From Cryphonectria parasitica EP155 (taxonomy: Eukaryota > Ascomycota > Sordariomycetes > Diaporthales > Cryphonectriaceae), in contig NW_024468916.1 of the NCBI RefSeq assembly GCF_011745365.1, forward strand, positions 124,001 through 188,000: a stretch of 64,000 bases of DNA, in the 5' to 3' direction. The translations under genes were made by a program, and so were the position numbers. How positions within the stretch are numbered: the first letter of the stretch is position 1; each line of letters starts with the position of its first letter. The notes beneath the pieces were generated by a model that saw only the letters and a list, made by a program, of their open reading frames with translations, was not told the origin of the DNA and did no database searches. Below are positions 34,103 through 46,143 of the stretch, piece after piece.

Positions 34103-35648
34103 ATGGCTGAGACTCGTGACGAACATCTAATCCCTCTTGTCACGCAGGACGATGTCGATGCACAAAATGCTGCGGATGCAGCTGAGAGCCAGTACGAGCT
34201 GGTCCGGGAGCTTGCTGGGGAAACGCACCTGTTTCGACGCCGTGCTGATGGCACACTATTCCTTGGTAGCCCGTTGAACTTCGAAGAGACGGCACCAAAA
34301 CTGGACACACTGCTGAAGCGGGGCGCAAACCAGGCGGTGACTGCACTTCTCAGCCACCCGAACCTCGTCAGCTACATCGACACGATCAAGACGGGCGTCG
34401 TCCGCGAGAGGACAACCAAGCCTCGCATGTTCTCGGCGTGGGACTACTGTGACGCAGGTTCCCTGGAGACGCTGCTCCGAAAATCGACACGCCCAGTGCA
34501 AACGAGCAGCGACACTGGACAGGTTCGGGGGTGGCTTCCTGAGAGCTTGTGCTGGCACGTGGTGATCAGCCTGCTGAGCGCACTGGCCTGGCTGCACGAG
34601 GGCCATGTGGAAGTAGACGTAGTCGAGGACCTGGGCACGACGCCGCGGCGTTCAACAAGAGACTATACCGCTGCAGACCGGGAGCAGGAGGACTGGATGC
34701 CCATTCTCCATCGAAACGTCATGCCGAGTAACGTCTTTTTCCAGCAGCCCAGAGGCATCGAGACGTATGGGCTGTGCAAGCTGGGCAACTATAGCAGGGT
34801 CTTTGTGTCCGGACACGTTAACGGCCGGTCTCGCGGGCAGGTGGTGTGCTCGCTGGACGACGAGAGCAGCATGGCCGAGGTCCAGAGCGTCATGGCCGTT
34901 GACGATCTGTACAAAATTGACAAGGTAAGCCGGTCAAAGCTGCTTCAGACACAGCGCCCCTCTGCGAAGCTCCCTCCAATTCCCTCCTTCACACACATTG
35001 CCTCCGTAAGAGAGGTTAGCACAAGGCTGATGGAAAGGCATGACGTGGTTATAGTCCAAGAGACCATATTTCAGGGGCACTGAAGTCTTCTGGGTCGGAG
35101 CGATCCTGTACGAGATGATGACAAAACAGGAGCTTCCCGACAAAGAGGAGTGCACCGTGTTCGGCTGTGGTGGGCGGCACTGGGTCGATCAAAGCACGTG
35201 GCCACAATGCGTCTTCTCTAAGGATGGCAGGGTGTTTGACCTGGAAGAGAAGACGGAACCACTGATAGGCGTATACACCCGTCAGCTGGTACTCTGCCTG
35301 CGAGATCTGCTGCAGGCATACCGTGCTGATGCGCATGCCCCGAGCCTCTTGCGTGATGCCAAAGCAGGATACATGAAATGGCGGACTGGGACCGCTGCTG
35401 GTGCTACGTATCGCGACCTCTGGGATGACATGGTGCTGCGGCAGCAGAACAAGAAAAGAAGGGACGACGAGCAGAGCGCTATAGCACACGCACAGAGCGG
35501 GCCCAATGCTGTCGATGTCGTCAAGCTGGCCATGGACACACAAGATGCCGTGGCAGCTGCGGTTTCGGGTGCGAACGACGACGCGAGCGATATTGATGAT
35601 GCAGAGAATGGTGTGTGGGCAGCAAGGCTGGAGAATCTGAGGACGTGA
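34103..35648 (+). CDS. Protein kinase-like protein, probably catalytically dead (pseudokinase)
   Basis: Two exons, 34103-34924 and 35055-35648, give 471 residues. The layout follows a protein kinase: HPNLVSYIDT (alphaC-beta4), WDYCDAGSLETLL (hinge), SALAWLHEG (helix E), then PILHRNVMPSNVFF where kinases have HRDxKPxN, KLGNYSRV where DFG is expected, and VFWVGAILYEMMT for helix F. The catalytic aspartate is Asn, the catalytic-loop lysine is Met, the DFG aspartate is missing, and I see no VAIK lysine. It therefore looks like a pseudokinase, perhaps a scaffold or an allosteric partner. The C-terminus is charged and acidic (NDDASDIDDAEN). An upstream in-frame ATG at 34025 would add 26 residues. 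Some fungal NEK/Ste-like kinases share the hinge wording. Confidence 0.75.
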
Positions 35649-36423
35649 GAGTTACTGCTGCTGGTGGCGGATACATGATGATTGTGGCTTTCTGGTCAGT
35701 GCAAGACATTGATGAGGCTGGGTGGTCCAAGGCAGAGAAGATGGACGAGTGTTGGACAAGGTTTGAACGGATTCAGGGGATCAGAGTCAAGGGTAGCATG
35801 TACTATGTAACTACAGTACTCTATATACTGCAGTGGATAATTGCAGGGGTTCGATGTGTGACATCAGCGCTCAGTTTCAGCGCCTGCAGCTGCCCCAGCA
35901 TGGTGCATCTGCCAGTAGCTTAGCTTGTCAGCCAATCTTTACCTCTACCAACTTTTCCTTCTACCACCACAACACCAAACACCACCGCCGATGCGACGAC
36001 GACCACTTACTTTATTTCCCATACCACATGTGTATGCTGCCTGACTGATGGACTGACGACAGCCTATATCTTGTACAACATCCACACCACCTGCTGACAC
36101 CCTCGTCCCACGCCTCATCTTGCATCTCTCCATTTCTCCTCTTACTTCACCATTTTCATACTGTCTCTCGCTGTGCCACGGGGCCCAACATCAACCAGCC
36201 TGACACCACCGCAAAAGCCAGCCAGTGCCTCCGAGGCTCGGACCAGAACCCCCGACTTGTCTCTCTGCGCGCGCTTTAAGAGGAAGAGAGACTCAACCCA
36301 GGCCAAGCTCAAGCCAACCGACCGGATCCCACCTCAAAGAGAGATCCTCTCAGCCACTCTTGAATTCTGACAAAGAGCGACAGAGAGCGCTGCGGTCCCT
36401 AGCGAGGGCCACACGAGCGAGCC
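35649..36423. other. Intergenic, probable 5' UTR of roadblock gene
   Basis: 0.77 kb; the second half is CA/CT-rich (35950-36200), typical of a fungal promoter and leader. No gene is seen. Confidence 0.5.
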
Positions 36424-37281
36424 ATGGCAGGCCGCCCGCCGCCGCTCCTCCTCACCAAGCGCCTGACCTCCTTCCTCCACCTCAACCTCTCCGCCCAGAT
36501 CACCACCCTCCTGCTGCTCAACCCAGACGGCAAGCTCCTCGCCTACGCCTCGAACCCACCCATACCCGTTGCCACCCTGCGCACCCACGGCACCGTCGCC
36601 GCCTCCCTCTACGCGATCCATAGCAGCGGCACCGACAGAGACACGATCGATGGCGCGCTGGGGCCGAACCGCACGGATGGCGCAGGGGGCAGCGGCAGCA
36701 ATAAAAATAGCAAGCGGCCGGATAGGACAACAGGCCACCAGAGAGACGGCCCACTGGCGGTGACCATACAGCTGGAGACGGGCATTGTACTAGTCATACG
36801 ACGGCTGCGCTGCGGGATGCTCTTCGTCTGCATGGGCCCTCCCGACCCCCGATTACAGGCACAGCCGAGCCAGCAGCAACATTCACAGTCCTCCTCGACA
36901 GGCGCGGTGCAGAGCAACGCCGGCACCACCGCCGCCCCACACGATGCTACCAATGGCGGCATCCATCACAACCACCACAACCACCACACGCCGTCCACGA
37001 GCCCACCTCCACAGCAACCTCATCATGCACCGCCAACAACACCAGCTGCTGCTGCTGCTGCTGCTGCTGCTGCTAGCGCGGCCCATCTCGGCTCCCCCTC
37101 CGACGTCGCCAGCGTCCTTAGCGCCGCGACCGCCCAGACCAGCGCAAGTTCCGTCATGTTCGGCGCCGGCACGGCAGGAGTGATGGCCACTAGGAGACAC
37201 GCCGAGGAGCTGGCGCGCTGGCTGGACGACAAGCTGGGCTCATTGGAGCTGCCGGCCGATGGACTGGGCGGGGCTGTGTGA
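36424..37281 (+). CDS. Roadblock/LC7-domain protein, LAMTOR2/EGO-complex candidate
   Basis: Single-exon, 285-residue protein. The N-terminal ~60 residues (LTKRLTSFLHLN, then ITTLLLLNPDGKLLAYAS, VAASLYAIHSS) and the later segment VTIQLETGIVLVIRRLRCGMLFVCMGP align in order with a roadblock fold as in LAMTOR2/p14, a scaffold that recruits TORC1 regulators to the vacuole or lysosome (family knowledge). It differs from animal LAMTOR2 (about 125 residues) by a Gly/Ser-rich insert (about 75-105) and a long low-complexity insert (about 145-225) with His/Asn, Pro and an alanine run from GCT repeats. The last helix HAEELARWLDDKLGSLELP completes the domain. The assignment to the EGO/Ragulator complex is inference. 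Start context agccATGGC. Confidence 0.6.
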   Translation: MAGRPPPLLLTKRLTSFLHLNLSAQITTLLLLNPDGKLLAYASNPPIPVATLRTHGTVAASLYAIHSSGTDRDTIDGALGPNRTDGAGGSGSNKNSKRPDRTTGHQRDGPLAVTIQLETGIVLVIRRLRCGMLFVCMGPPDPRLQAQPSQQQHSQSSSTGAVQSNAGTTAAPHDATNGGIHHNHHNHHTPSTSPPPQQPHHAPPTTPAAAAAAAAAASAAHLGSPSDVASVLSAATAQTSASSVMFGAGTAGVMATRRHAEELARWLDDKLGSLELPADGLGGAV

Positions 37282-38008
37282 AGCGTGGGTGCATGTGGAG
37301 TACGACAAACGGAAGGTCAGATGTTGATTACTTTGACCTCGGGGAGGTAGTGAGCTCGACGCTCCTCTGTCTCACTGCCCACAGCGAACCGCGTCCTATA
37401 TTGCTTGGCCCAGGGGGCTTTTTCGAGAAGGCTCTTGATCCTCGCTGGGTGACGTTCCATACGAGTCGACCCGTGAGTGGCGACGCAGGCACAGCACGCC
37501 GAACCGTGGTATGGAGAGGAGGGTAAAATGGGCATGCAGCGTGCGAGCCCGATAATGTCGCGCTGTGCACATCTAAAATACCATTTTCCTTACCGCTTTT
37601 CGCGTGGCATACGGGAGTCAGCAACCGGCTGCGCCCAGGTTCCGCGCACGAGAAAGTGATGATAGATACGCAGATCTTGGTCTCATAATCAGAGGGAGCA
37701 GACATGGAGTTTGTAACATAATAATATATGCAGCTGACCACTGAACGGTTCTTTACAGAGCTGGCAAAGTGTCCAGCCGTTTTACTTGTATTAACAAATC
37801 AAGCAAAAGTATTCATGACCCAAGCAAGCCTCCAAATATCTCCCTGACGCCATCATGATCGTTAAGACAGGCCTATCTGACTGAGAGGGCCCTCTCTATC
37901 ACCTCCGTATAATCGCATCTGGGAGAATCAAGTCGTCGCCTGAAGTCGTCGCTTGAGGGTTTCGGCAGAAGGAACACCCCATGGCCAGAGCGTGGGCCCT
38001 TCTGCAGC
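37282..38008. other. Convergent 3' intergenic region
   Basis: 0.73 kb between convergent stops. A short direct repeat of aagtcgtcgc occurs near 37930-37960. No gene is seen. Confidence 0.5.
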
Positions 38009-40216
38009 CTATTCGATGCTCAGCCGCGTAATGCCGTCGTTCGTATCGATCATTCCCTGGTATCCCACCCGCCCCTTGGGGATGCTCGCTCTCTTCTCGT
38101 TGTTCGCATTTCCGCCGGTGCCGTTGTCACTCGGTGTACCGTTGCCACTGCCACCGCCACCGCCACCGCCGCCGCCCCTCTCGACACTGCCGTTGCTGCC
38201 CGGCCGTGGTCCCCACGGCGCATGCTGCATGGGACTCTGCATGATAGGCGAGCTGTGCACACTCAGCCCCGGCGAGACCGCCCGTCTCTTAAAGCTGACT
38301 GGGTCGAGATCATCGTCGCGCCTGCGCTTGCCCATATTGAACCGGCGTGTGATCTCGGCTGCCGACGGAGGGGGGTGGTCAGTTGGTGGCATGAACGAGC
38401 CTACCTGCTGAGGCGTCCCGCCGCCCGAGCTGCTCGTGCCTGTCATGGGAAAAATAAACCCGTTATTTCCTGTCGGCCCCGTGTTGACCAACGGGGAGTC
38501 CATATTCACATCGTCCATGCTGATCCCAGATGAAGACCCCCGCGGCGGCCCTGGTGGGGGCGGTGTCGTTGTAGCTCCCCCGACGCTGCTGGTCTCGGAA
38601 AAGGTGTCCCAAAAACCCCTGCCCTTGGAGTTCTTTTGGGCCTGCTGCTTGAAACTGCTCGACAGGCCGAGCGCGTTGTCCACCATCATGGCATCCTCAG
38701 ACAATTCCTCGATCGAGTCCTGTGCGGGCATGCTGGGGCTCGAGACTGTGGTCGTGGCCACAGAGACAGCTTGGGGTCCGGCGGGCCGGGGCGGTTCGAG
38801 ATCGACGTCGCTCTCGCGTACCTGCCGGACAACCTCTGCCTCACGACGGAACTCGGACTCGATGGGCGTTCCCTCCTCGGCAAGCGCGAGCCTTACGCGC
38901 GCAAAGTTCCTCGACTTGGGCTGTAGTAGCATGGTTAGCGGACCGAATCACCCTGCAGATAAACAAGAGCTGTTGTCAGGAAATTGAGCACCTACAAGCA
39001 AGTTGCTACGCCTCGTAACGGTCCGCCGCACGACCCTATTCTGCGGGTCTGCGCCAGGACCAAGCACACCATCGACGTTCACCCCTGGCTTGGGGCTGTC
39101 CTCACTCTCGCTTCCTGAGATGTTCAGCTGGTTGGCGGCCCAGCTGATGCTTTCACGGCGGGCATGCGGGGTAGCAATCTCTTTTGCCATGCTGCTGAAG
39201 GGAGATATGTTGGCCGGAGGGGATTTGGAAAGCGAGGAGGTGGCAGGTGTCGAGGGGAAGCCCATCCCAAAAGGGCCTCGGGGTCTCTTCTTCAGCGGCT
39301 TGCGAGGCCGCTGCCGTTGTTGAAAGGACAAGATGTTATTCATGGCCGGTGAGCCACCCCCTGCTGCAGGGCCAGAACCCGACTGCGAGCCCACCGAGTT
39401 GTTTCTAACAGCCTGAGGCGTCATGAGGTAGGGCTCATCCATGTCCTCGTCCATGATGTCGTCCTCGTCTGAGTCTGAAGACGAGTCGGACATCATGTTG
39501 GCAGCGCTCCCGAGCGACGTCGAGATGTGGTGCCGGTCATGGTTGCCCATAACTGACCACAATGAATTAGACGTCTGCTCAGGGGCGCCGAATTCACCGG
39601 CTCTCCTGCCTGGTATGTTCATGCCTCTACCGCCAACAGTCGGGGAGGCGTCTGGGGAGGTGGGCTCGGCGAGGGTGGTATGGTGTAGGCTCGTGGCGGC
39701 GCGGGAGAAGTCGAGGCCTCTGGATCTTCGTGGCAGGATGTTTGTAGGAGACGAGTAGGTCTGGGAATGGTCGAGCTTCGGCGACACGGGGACAGGCTTG
39801 GAGATCATGGCACTGGGCTGTTGGGTCGGTGGCGTAGGGACAGGCATCTCCAGAGGGAAGCCATGCAGGCTGGTAGCGAAGTCGGCTCGATGAGGCGTAA
39901 CAGGAGTGGTGACAGCCTCTGGGACCGAGGACGTCGAGGTCGTGACGGACACCGCATCGCGCATGGGGATAAAGACGGCGCTATCATCTTTGGAGGTCCG
40001 TCGAGCATCGGCTAGGTGTAAGGCTGGCGGAACCCTCTGAGGTGTACCGCCTCCGTCAGACAGAGAACGCGTCTTCCTGGCTGGTGTTCTTGCTGCTGTC
40101 GATCGGGAAGCAATGCCCTGGAATCCTTCAGGTCCCTCGTCGCCCTCATCCCCATCATCCATCACAGCAACATCATCGTAGCCCAAGTCTGGTGTCCGCA
40201 CTGGTCGGAACTCCAT
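38009..40216 (-). CDS. Long disordered protein of unknown function
   Basis: I do not recognise a named family. Two exons, 40216-38996 and 38920-38009, join in phase to 710 residues. The protein is mostly low-complexity and rich in Pro, Ser, Gly and acidic residues. An acidic stretch SDSSSDSDEDDIMDEDMDEP lies near residue 250. The most conserved-looking piece is rebuilt by splicing: RRSNLLPKSRNFARVRLALAEE followed by EFRREAEVVRQVRESD. A basic cluster RQRPRKPLKKRPRGP looks like a nuclear localisation signal, and KRRRDDD / FKRRAVSPG are further basic motifs, so a nuclear protein is plausible. Many SP/TP pairs suggest phosphorylation by proline-directed kinases. A chromatin or cell-cycle role would be guesswork. 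Confidence 0.75.
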
Positions 40217-41699
40217 GTCTGCTGGGGTTCGTGTGGCCGTTGTGCGCGGAGGAAAAGGAGATCATTCAAGAAGAGGTGTGATCTAGTCACACAGTATCCT
40301 GGGTGTTCGTCACTGAACAGTAGACTGATTTGTAGCCTTCTCCAGACCCAGACCAAGCAGTTAGGAAGCCTCACTGTTTTGTTGATGTCGTATTGTCAAG
40401 GACAGGCAACTTGCTTGTGAAAAGAGCGGTATCATGAGAAGGGCAGTCACGCGCGACTGCACATGTTTGGGGGGCAGAGATGGCAAGCTGGGTGCATAGA
40501 CCAACCCTCATCTCATCATTGGAGGTTTGTGATCAGGTATAAGACCAAGAAAGCCTAGGTGCTATTGCTGTTGGGCAAAGTGGTTGAATTGGTAGGCATT
40601 TATTGGTGTCTGAGTAGAATGAGGCTGGCACCTGCTGCGGCATGTTCCCCGCCGCCAAGTCACCAAAACAGAGGGGCGCCCTGTAGTGTACCAGCACTAA
40701 AGCTAACAGAGCACGATTTAGAGTTGCAACCGCCTAAAGAGCTAGGGAAGCTCCGGTACCCACCAAGTGCCCACCAATGACGCAGGTACCAGTTCCTATG
40801 GTAAAACACCATATTCACTGCGCGGGTACAGCACACATCCATTCTCATGTAGTGTTGATATATCTCCTGTCTGAGCAGTATCTACATATGGTGTCTACCT
40901 CTCACTCTTTCCACTTTCATAATGATATCCATATACTCCTCCTTTAACAGTATCCCCAAGCACCACATCTCAAGTCATATTTGTCATGTAACTTTAAGCA
41001 TGAAGGAAAAAGAAAGGCGGAAAGAGAGAGAAAAAGAAGAGGAAACAAGACAAATTCACTAGTAGCACTCAATAGAATACTTGCTGCCAGCAGCTTGACA
41101 GGTCCTTTCATATTTGCACCTCATGATACATAGACTTGATCTTCTCCTGGAGGTTATCGTCTGTCCTTCCACAAGAGCGCCAATCTATCCTTGCAATTTC
41201 ACTGTTTGAAATATCATTGCCATGAATTGAAACATGTACAATGAGATCGCACATCCCCTTCCCACACAAGAGCTGACGACCTACTTTGCTAGGCTTATCA
41301 ATGTCTCACAGTGGAGCTAGGATCCCTGCAAAAACGGTCCCCCGAGGGGCAATGCTCATAAAGTGCAGCCTTGCTTCACTCACCTTGGACTCATATGAAT
41401 CAATTTTGATGGAAGTTTGCTCCCCTCCATGGCGACAGAACTTAGCACTCAATAAAAAAAATAGTCTTCAAGGATGTCAGGATTTCCCATGAAGAGATCC
41501 AAATCATGTATCACCACAATTTATACACGGCCAATATGGAATATCAACTCACTCATCCCAGCGAAGGCACCCGCAATGTAGAGTACACATGTAATGAAAT
41601 ATTGGTGTCTTCTATTTTGCAACATATATGCACCAGGGACTAATTTCTTCTGAACTTGGTTAGTGAGTGCTGGGCCAGCTCTGACATAAGCCTGGCCAT
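40217..41699. other. Intergenic, no gene seen
   Basis: 1.5 kb upstream of the disordered-protein gene and downstream of the alcohol dehydrogenase gene. Mostly AT-rich with purine tracts at 41020-41050. No protein-like frame or RNA structure is apparent. Confidence 0.5.
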
Positions 41700-43150
41700 T
41701 TAATTTTTTGTACCAAAGGCCTTATCAAAGCCGGTCAGAGTGAAGCGATAGTGCACTTTATTCTCCTTGACACGCTCAACAGCCTCCCTGCACCCATCTT
41801 CGGAAATGTCAATGGTTTCCACCCAAGCTTTGATACCCTTCTCAGCAGCAAGCTTCAACATGGCATTCATCTCCTCTGTGCGCATCCGGGAATATTAGCA
41901 TCATTGGACCAACATGCAGAGTATGGCTGATAATGAATGAAAGAATAGTGGAACGTACGGTTATTGCCCAAATGACTTCCGGTCAACTTGGCTGCATTGC
42001 CCGCAAAGGCTTGGGCCATCATCTCGGGCAATGGCTCATCAGGCAACCCAACCATGTGAAACTCGCCTCCAACCTATAATCATTCATGTCAGCACCATCG
42101 TCCATAGAGACATACACACTGATGTGAGATGGGTAGATTACGCACTTTCAACGTGGACATGTACGTCTTGAGGTCGAACTTGTGCGTCATGTCGCTGCAG
42201 TTGAGGATAAAGTCGAACGTGAAGCCCCACTGCTCGGCCCAGTCCTTCTCGTTTGTGACGATGGCCTCCTTGGCGCCCAGCTTCTTGATATCCTCAGCTT
42301 TGTGGGGCGAATGCGTGAACGCATAGACTTCCGCGCCGAGAGCAACAGCCCACTGAATACCCAGATGCCCCAGGCCTCCGATGCCACAAATGGCGACCTT
42401 CTTACCGGGCCCAACTCCAGCTCGTACCAAGGGTGAGTATGTAGTGATGCCGGCACAGAGGAGTGGCGCAACGTCGGCAGTGGCCAGAGCGTCGGGAATT
42501 TTGAAGGTGAAGTACTCGTGTGCTCTTATATAGTTGGCGTAGCCACCATGAGCCCAACTTCCATCCTCATATTGAGAATTATAGGTATCCTGGATGTTCT
42601 CTTGGATTAGCATACGTATTTTATTTTGCCCCAGTGCTGAGGGGCTTCACAATACGACAAACCAAGACGGGTGAGCCTTACGACGAGGTGGGGGCAGTAG
42701 TTCTCGTTTGCGCTCTTGCACTGAGCGCATTTCAGACAACTCCAGACCTGTGCTCCCACGCCTACCCTGTCACCCTCTTTGATCTCCTTAACGTCTTTTC
42801 CGACCTTTACGGCCTTTCCAACGACTTCATGGCCGACGCAGAGAGGACCCTCGTAGTCACCCCAACCGCCGGTGATTGTGTGGCTTTGGAGAAGAACGGC
42901 GAATGTCAGCGGCTGCAAGAGAAATCGACACAGCATGCATTGGCCATTATAAAGTATGTGCCTAAGTATAAGGAGAAGGGGAGGAAATATAAGACACATA
43001 CACATCACTACCGCATACACCACAAGCTTCGATCTGCACATCAATGTCGTTGGGGCCGAATGGTTTCGGCTTCAGCTCGTGCTTCTTGAACTGGTTCCAC
43101 GTTTTGGGGCCCGCAACGCAGAACCCCTCGAAAGTATCCGGGTAGCCCAT
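41700..43150 (-). CDS. NADP-dependent zinc alcohol dehydrogenase (cinnamyl alcohol/ADH6-7 type)
   Basis: Medium-chain dehydrogenase reducing aldehydes with NADPH. Five exons, 43150-43002, 42883-42682, 42589-42146, 42073-41959, 41875-41700, give 361 residues, matching yeast ADH6/ADH7 (360). The joined sequence shows CGVCGSDVHTITGGWG (catalytic-zinc cysteine), the zinc-ligand GHEVVG, four structural-zinc cysteines in CLKCAQCKSANENYC, and the cofactor motif GIGGLGHLGIQWA. The near-complete restoration of family blocks at each splice site supports the model. ATG 43150 starts MGYPDTFEGF, also typical. It is divergent from glyoxalase I across 1.5 kb, which suggests shared aldehyde stress regulation but does not prove it. 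Confidence 0.95.
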
Positions 43151-44644
43151 CTTGGTGTATGAATGATGAGCCTGTTTATAAGGAGACGTGTGGTAGGCAA
43201 AGAGTATCAGGCAGAATACTGGAGAAGGAAGACGGGTTTGTACCTCTAGACAGATGTACGCACCTCCGTCGAACCTTGGAGCAACACGAGAAAGCTGATC
43301 CTTTATAGCCCGCCATGTTTTCACACGCGCCGTTCGCAGATTCCTCGGAGATTTAGGATTATGTCAAAGTTGATGACGTCGGGATGGACAGCCTCACATC
43401 TCTGCTGGTCGACAACGTAAGGCCGCACATAGTAGGCTCCTCCTGTACGGCTTCAGACCCGAGACATGAGCTAACTGGACAAGAGGTTCTGTGCAACATC
43501 CGCAAGTGTGCTCTAGGGGCTTTCCCGATGCCAATGAAGGCCGGCAGCATGGCCTTTCTTCTTCTTTACTAGTCAATCTAGTCTATGACGATGCAATACC
43601 TAACATAGTAGGCGTCAGACCTAGAGCACCCCAGACCAGGCTACTTACTTACCACCGTGCCGGTACGGAATGGCCCACAAGGCCTTTTTTAATTCTTAAG
43701 CTTATTGACCTGTGACGCCAAAGTCTGCCATCTCCGGAGTCATCGTTCCGAAAGGATGCTCTGTGCAAAACTCTTGTGGCACTGGCTTCTGGCCAATATT
43801 TGAGTGTCAATGCACGAGGGAGAATGAGGATGTAGCCCTTCTCGAGACGGCACGATACCGAGGAGGACCCACACTCACAGAAATGTTGCACACGACTTTC
43901 TTGTCCTGGCTTGTCTTGTCAGCACATGCAGTGGCCCATACTATCTCGGATGCAATATGTTTGAGATACCAAGTATTGATCATGATGCAATTCAATCTTA
44001 CTGAATGGACAGTAGTATAAATTTCTGTATTTTGTTGAACAGCCAAAAGACTGTCTACTATGAAAGCCCACCCATGGAATTACTAACACTTTGTGTACGT
44101 CCCTACAGTACATCACTGTAGAACACTCTGGAAATTGATTTTGGTGGCACTGGTCGCCATGTGGAGGGGGGCTTTACCCCACCTGACGTCAGCAAAGCTG
44201 CCCGTAGCTATCTATCGGCGGGGAAACTGCGCCCTGCATTGCCCATGGCAGGCGCTGAAAGATTTAGGCGCCCTCATGAGACACCGTATGCTTTGAGTGC
44301 CTGAAGTACCTCAAGCTTAAGGAAAGAACAACGTTGAAAGTCCCTCTCCAAGTGCTCCTCATACAATCGATTTCCGAATCCCTCGCGATAGCCTGGCTCA
44401 ACTGCATCACTGTTCACTGTAGTGAATGAGGTCCATTCGAGCCCTGCAGCGTCTTAGACTGCAAGCGTCCCTACTCGCCAAATCATCATTCAAATCAGGC
44501 CCACGTATGTTGATATCCCCTCACAACCGAGGTGGATGGTGTTCTCCTCCTTCCTGACGCTCACTTGCTTCTGGCACTGACGTACCTCTGCTGTCTCACA
44601 CAGCCCTACAGAGCGTTGCAGCCTCATCAAGGTACCTGGCAACC
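43151..44644. other. Divergent intergenic region between ADH and glyoxalase I
   Basis: 1.5 kb containing both promoters and some palindrome-like short sequences, with no protein-like frame that I can support. Confidence 0.5.
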
Positions 44645-45904
44645 ATGGCGTCGACAACGGATTCCAAGAACTACAAGTTCAACCACTCGATGTGCGTCAG
44701 GTCCCGATAGATAGATGTGCACGTTATTGCATGACTTACTCACCGTTCACTGGTCAGGATCCGGGTCAAGGACCCCAAGGCATCCGTCAAGTTTTACGAG
44801 CACCTCGGCATGACCGTCGTCAAGAAGCTGTCCTTCCCAGACAACAAGTTTGATCTTTATTTTCTGGGCTACGACTCCCCGCAAGCTCTATCCCACGGCA
44901 AAGCCGCCTTTGACAGAGAGGGTCTTATCGAGCTGACGTGCGTATCTCACAAAACCTTCCACGTTTATCACCTCTCCTGAGTGTGGGTCATATTGATGTG
45001 TACTAACCAGCCCTGAAATCTAGACACAACTACGGTACTGAGGATGACCCGGAGTACAAGATCAACAACGGCAACGCCGAACCTCACCGCGGCTTCGGGC
45101 ACACCTGCATCAGCGTGGACAATATCCAGGCCGCCTGCCAGAGGATCGAGGATGCTGGGTACAAGTTCCAGAAGAAGCTCACCGACGGCAAGATGCGCAA
45201 CATCGCCTTTGCCCTGGATCCGGATGGCTACTGTAAGCGGTTTCTCATCCAACACACGACCACCTAAATTCGGCCCCGACGTACCTAACTTTCTTTACGC
45301 AGGGGTAGAGATCATTGGCCGCAAGCCTGTCGAGGAGACGGCGGACGTTAAGGAGACTGACGTATCCACCTACCACATGAACCATACCATGATCCGGGTC
45401 AAGGATGCTCAGAAGTCCCTCAAATTCTATCAGGAAGTCATGGGAATGTCACTCATGAGAGAAGGCGGAAACCCCTCGGCTGGCTTCACGCTGTACTTCC
45501 TGGGCTACCCGGGCGAGCAGGGCATGCCCCAGGACGGCAAGACAGCTGGCCGCGAGGGTCTCCTAGAACTGACGTGGAACCACGGTACCGAGAAGGACGA
45601 GAGCTTTAGCTACCACAATGGGAACGACCAGCCGCAAGGGTTTGGCCACATCTGTAAGTCTGGGGGTCAATACGCTCTGTGAAGCTTTGATCTGAGTCGA
45701 ACCAATACTAACATGGGCATTTTGAAAGGTGTTTCTGTCGACAACATCGACGCCGCCTGTGAGCGGTTCGAGAGCTTGAACGTCAACTGGAAGAAGAGGC
45801 TGACCGACGGGCGCATGAAGAACGTGGCTTTTGTCCTGGATCCTGATGGCTACTGGATTGAGATTGTCCAGAACGAGAAGTTCACCGGCAAGGAGAACTT
45901 CTAG
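44645..45904 (+). CDS. GLO1: Lactoylglutathione lyase (glyoxalase I), two-domain
   Basis: Converts the methylglyoxal-glutathione hemithioacetal to S-lactoylglutathione. Five exons, 44645-44691, 44758-44937, 45024-45232, 45303-45653, 45729-45904, give 320 residues (yeast Glo1 is 326). Two VOC domains are arranged in tandem as in yeast. Each carries a near-copy of the same blocks: [19 protein letters not shown] and [32 protein letters not shown] and [24 protein letters not shown] and GFGHICVSVDNI; LDPDGYW in both. The metal-ligand glutamates and histidines lie in these blocks. Both repeats look intact, so two active sites are possible as in yeast. Glutathione use links it functionally, though not physically, to Dug2. 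Confidence 0.96.
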
Positions 45905-46111
45905 GGGACAGGACGAACACTTTGACTTTTTCCTGCTACAATGTGCTGTGTAACATAGCAAGGTCGAGTTATGGTTGTGAATGAAACAACTCGGAGAACC
46001 TAAGAGGAATGCGCCCTTGGATACTGACGTGGCCAACTTGTGGAACCTCTGCTCTGAGACCGATATCGCTTTACTCCCAGGTGGGAATTTCATGTGGACG
46101 TGTTTGACGAC

Positions 46112-46143
<32 letters not shown>

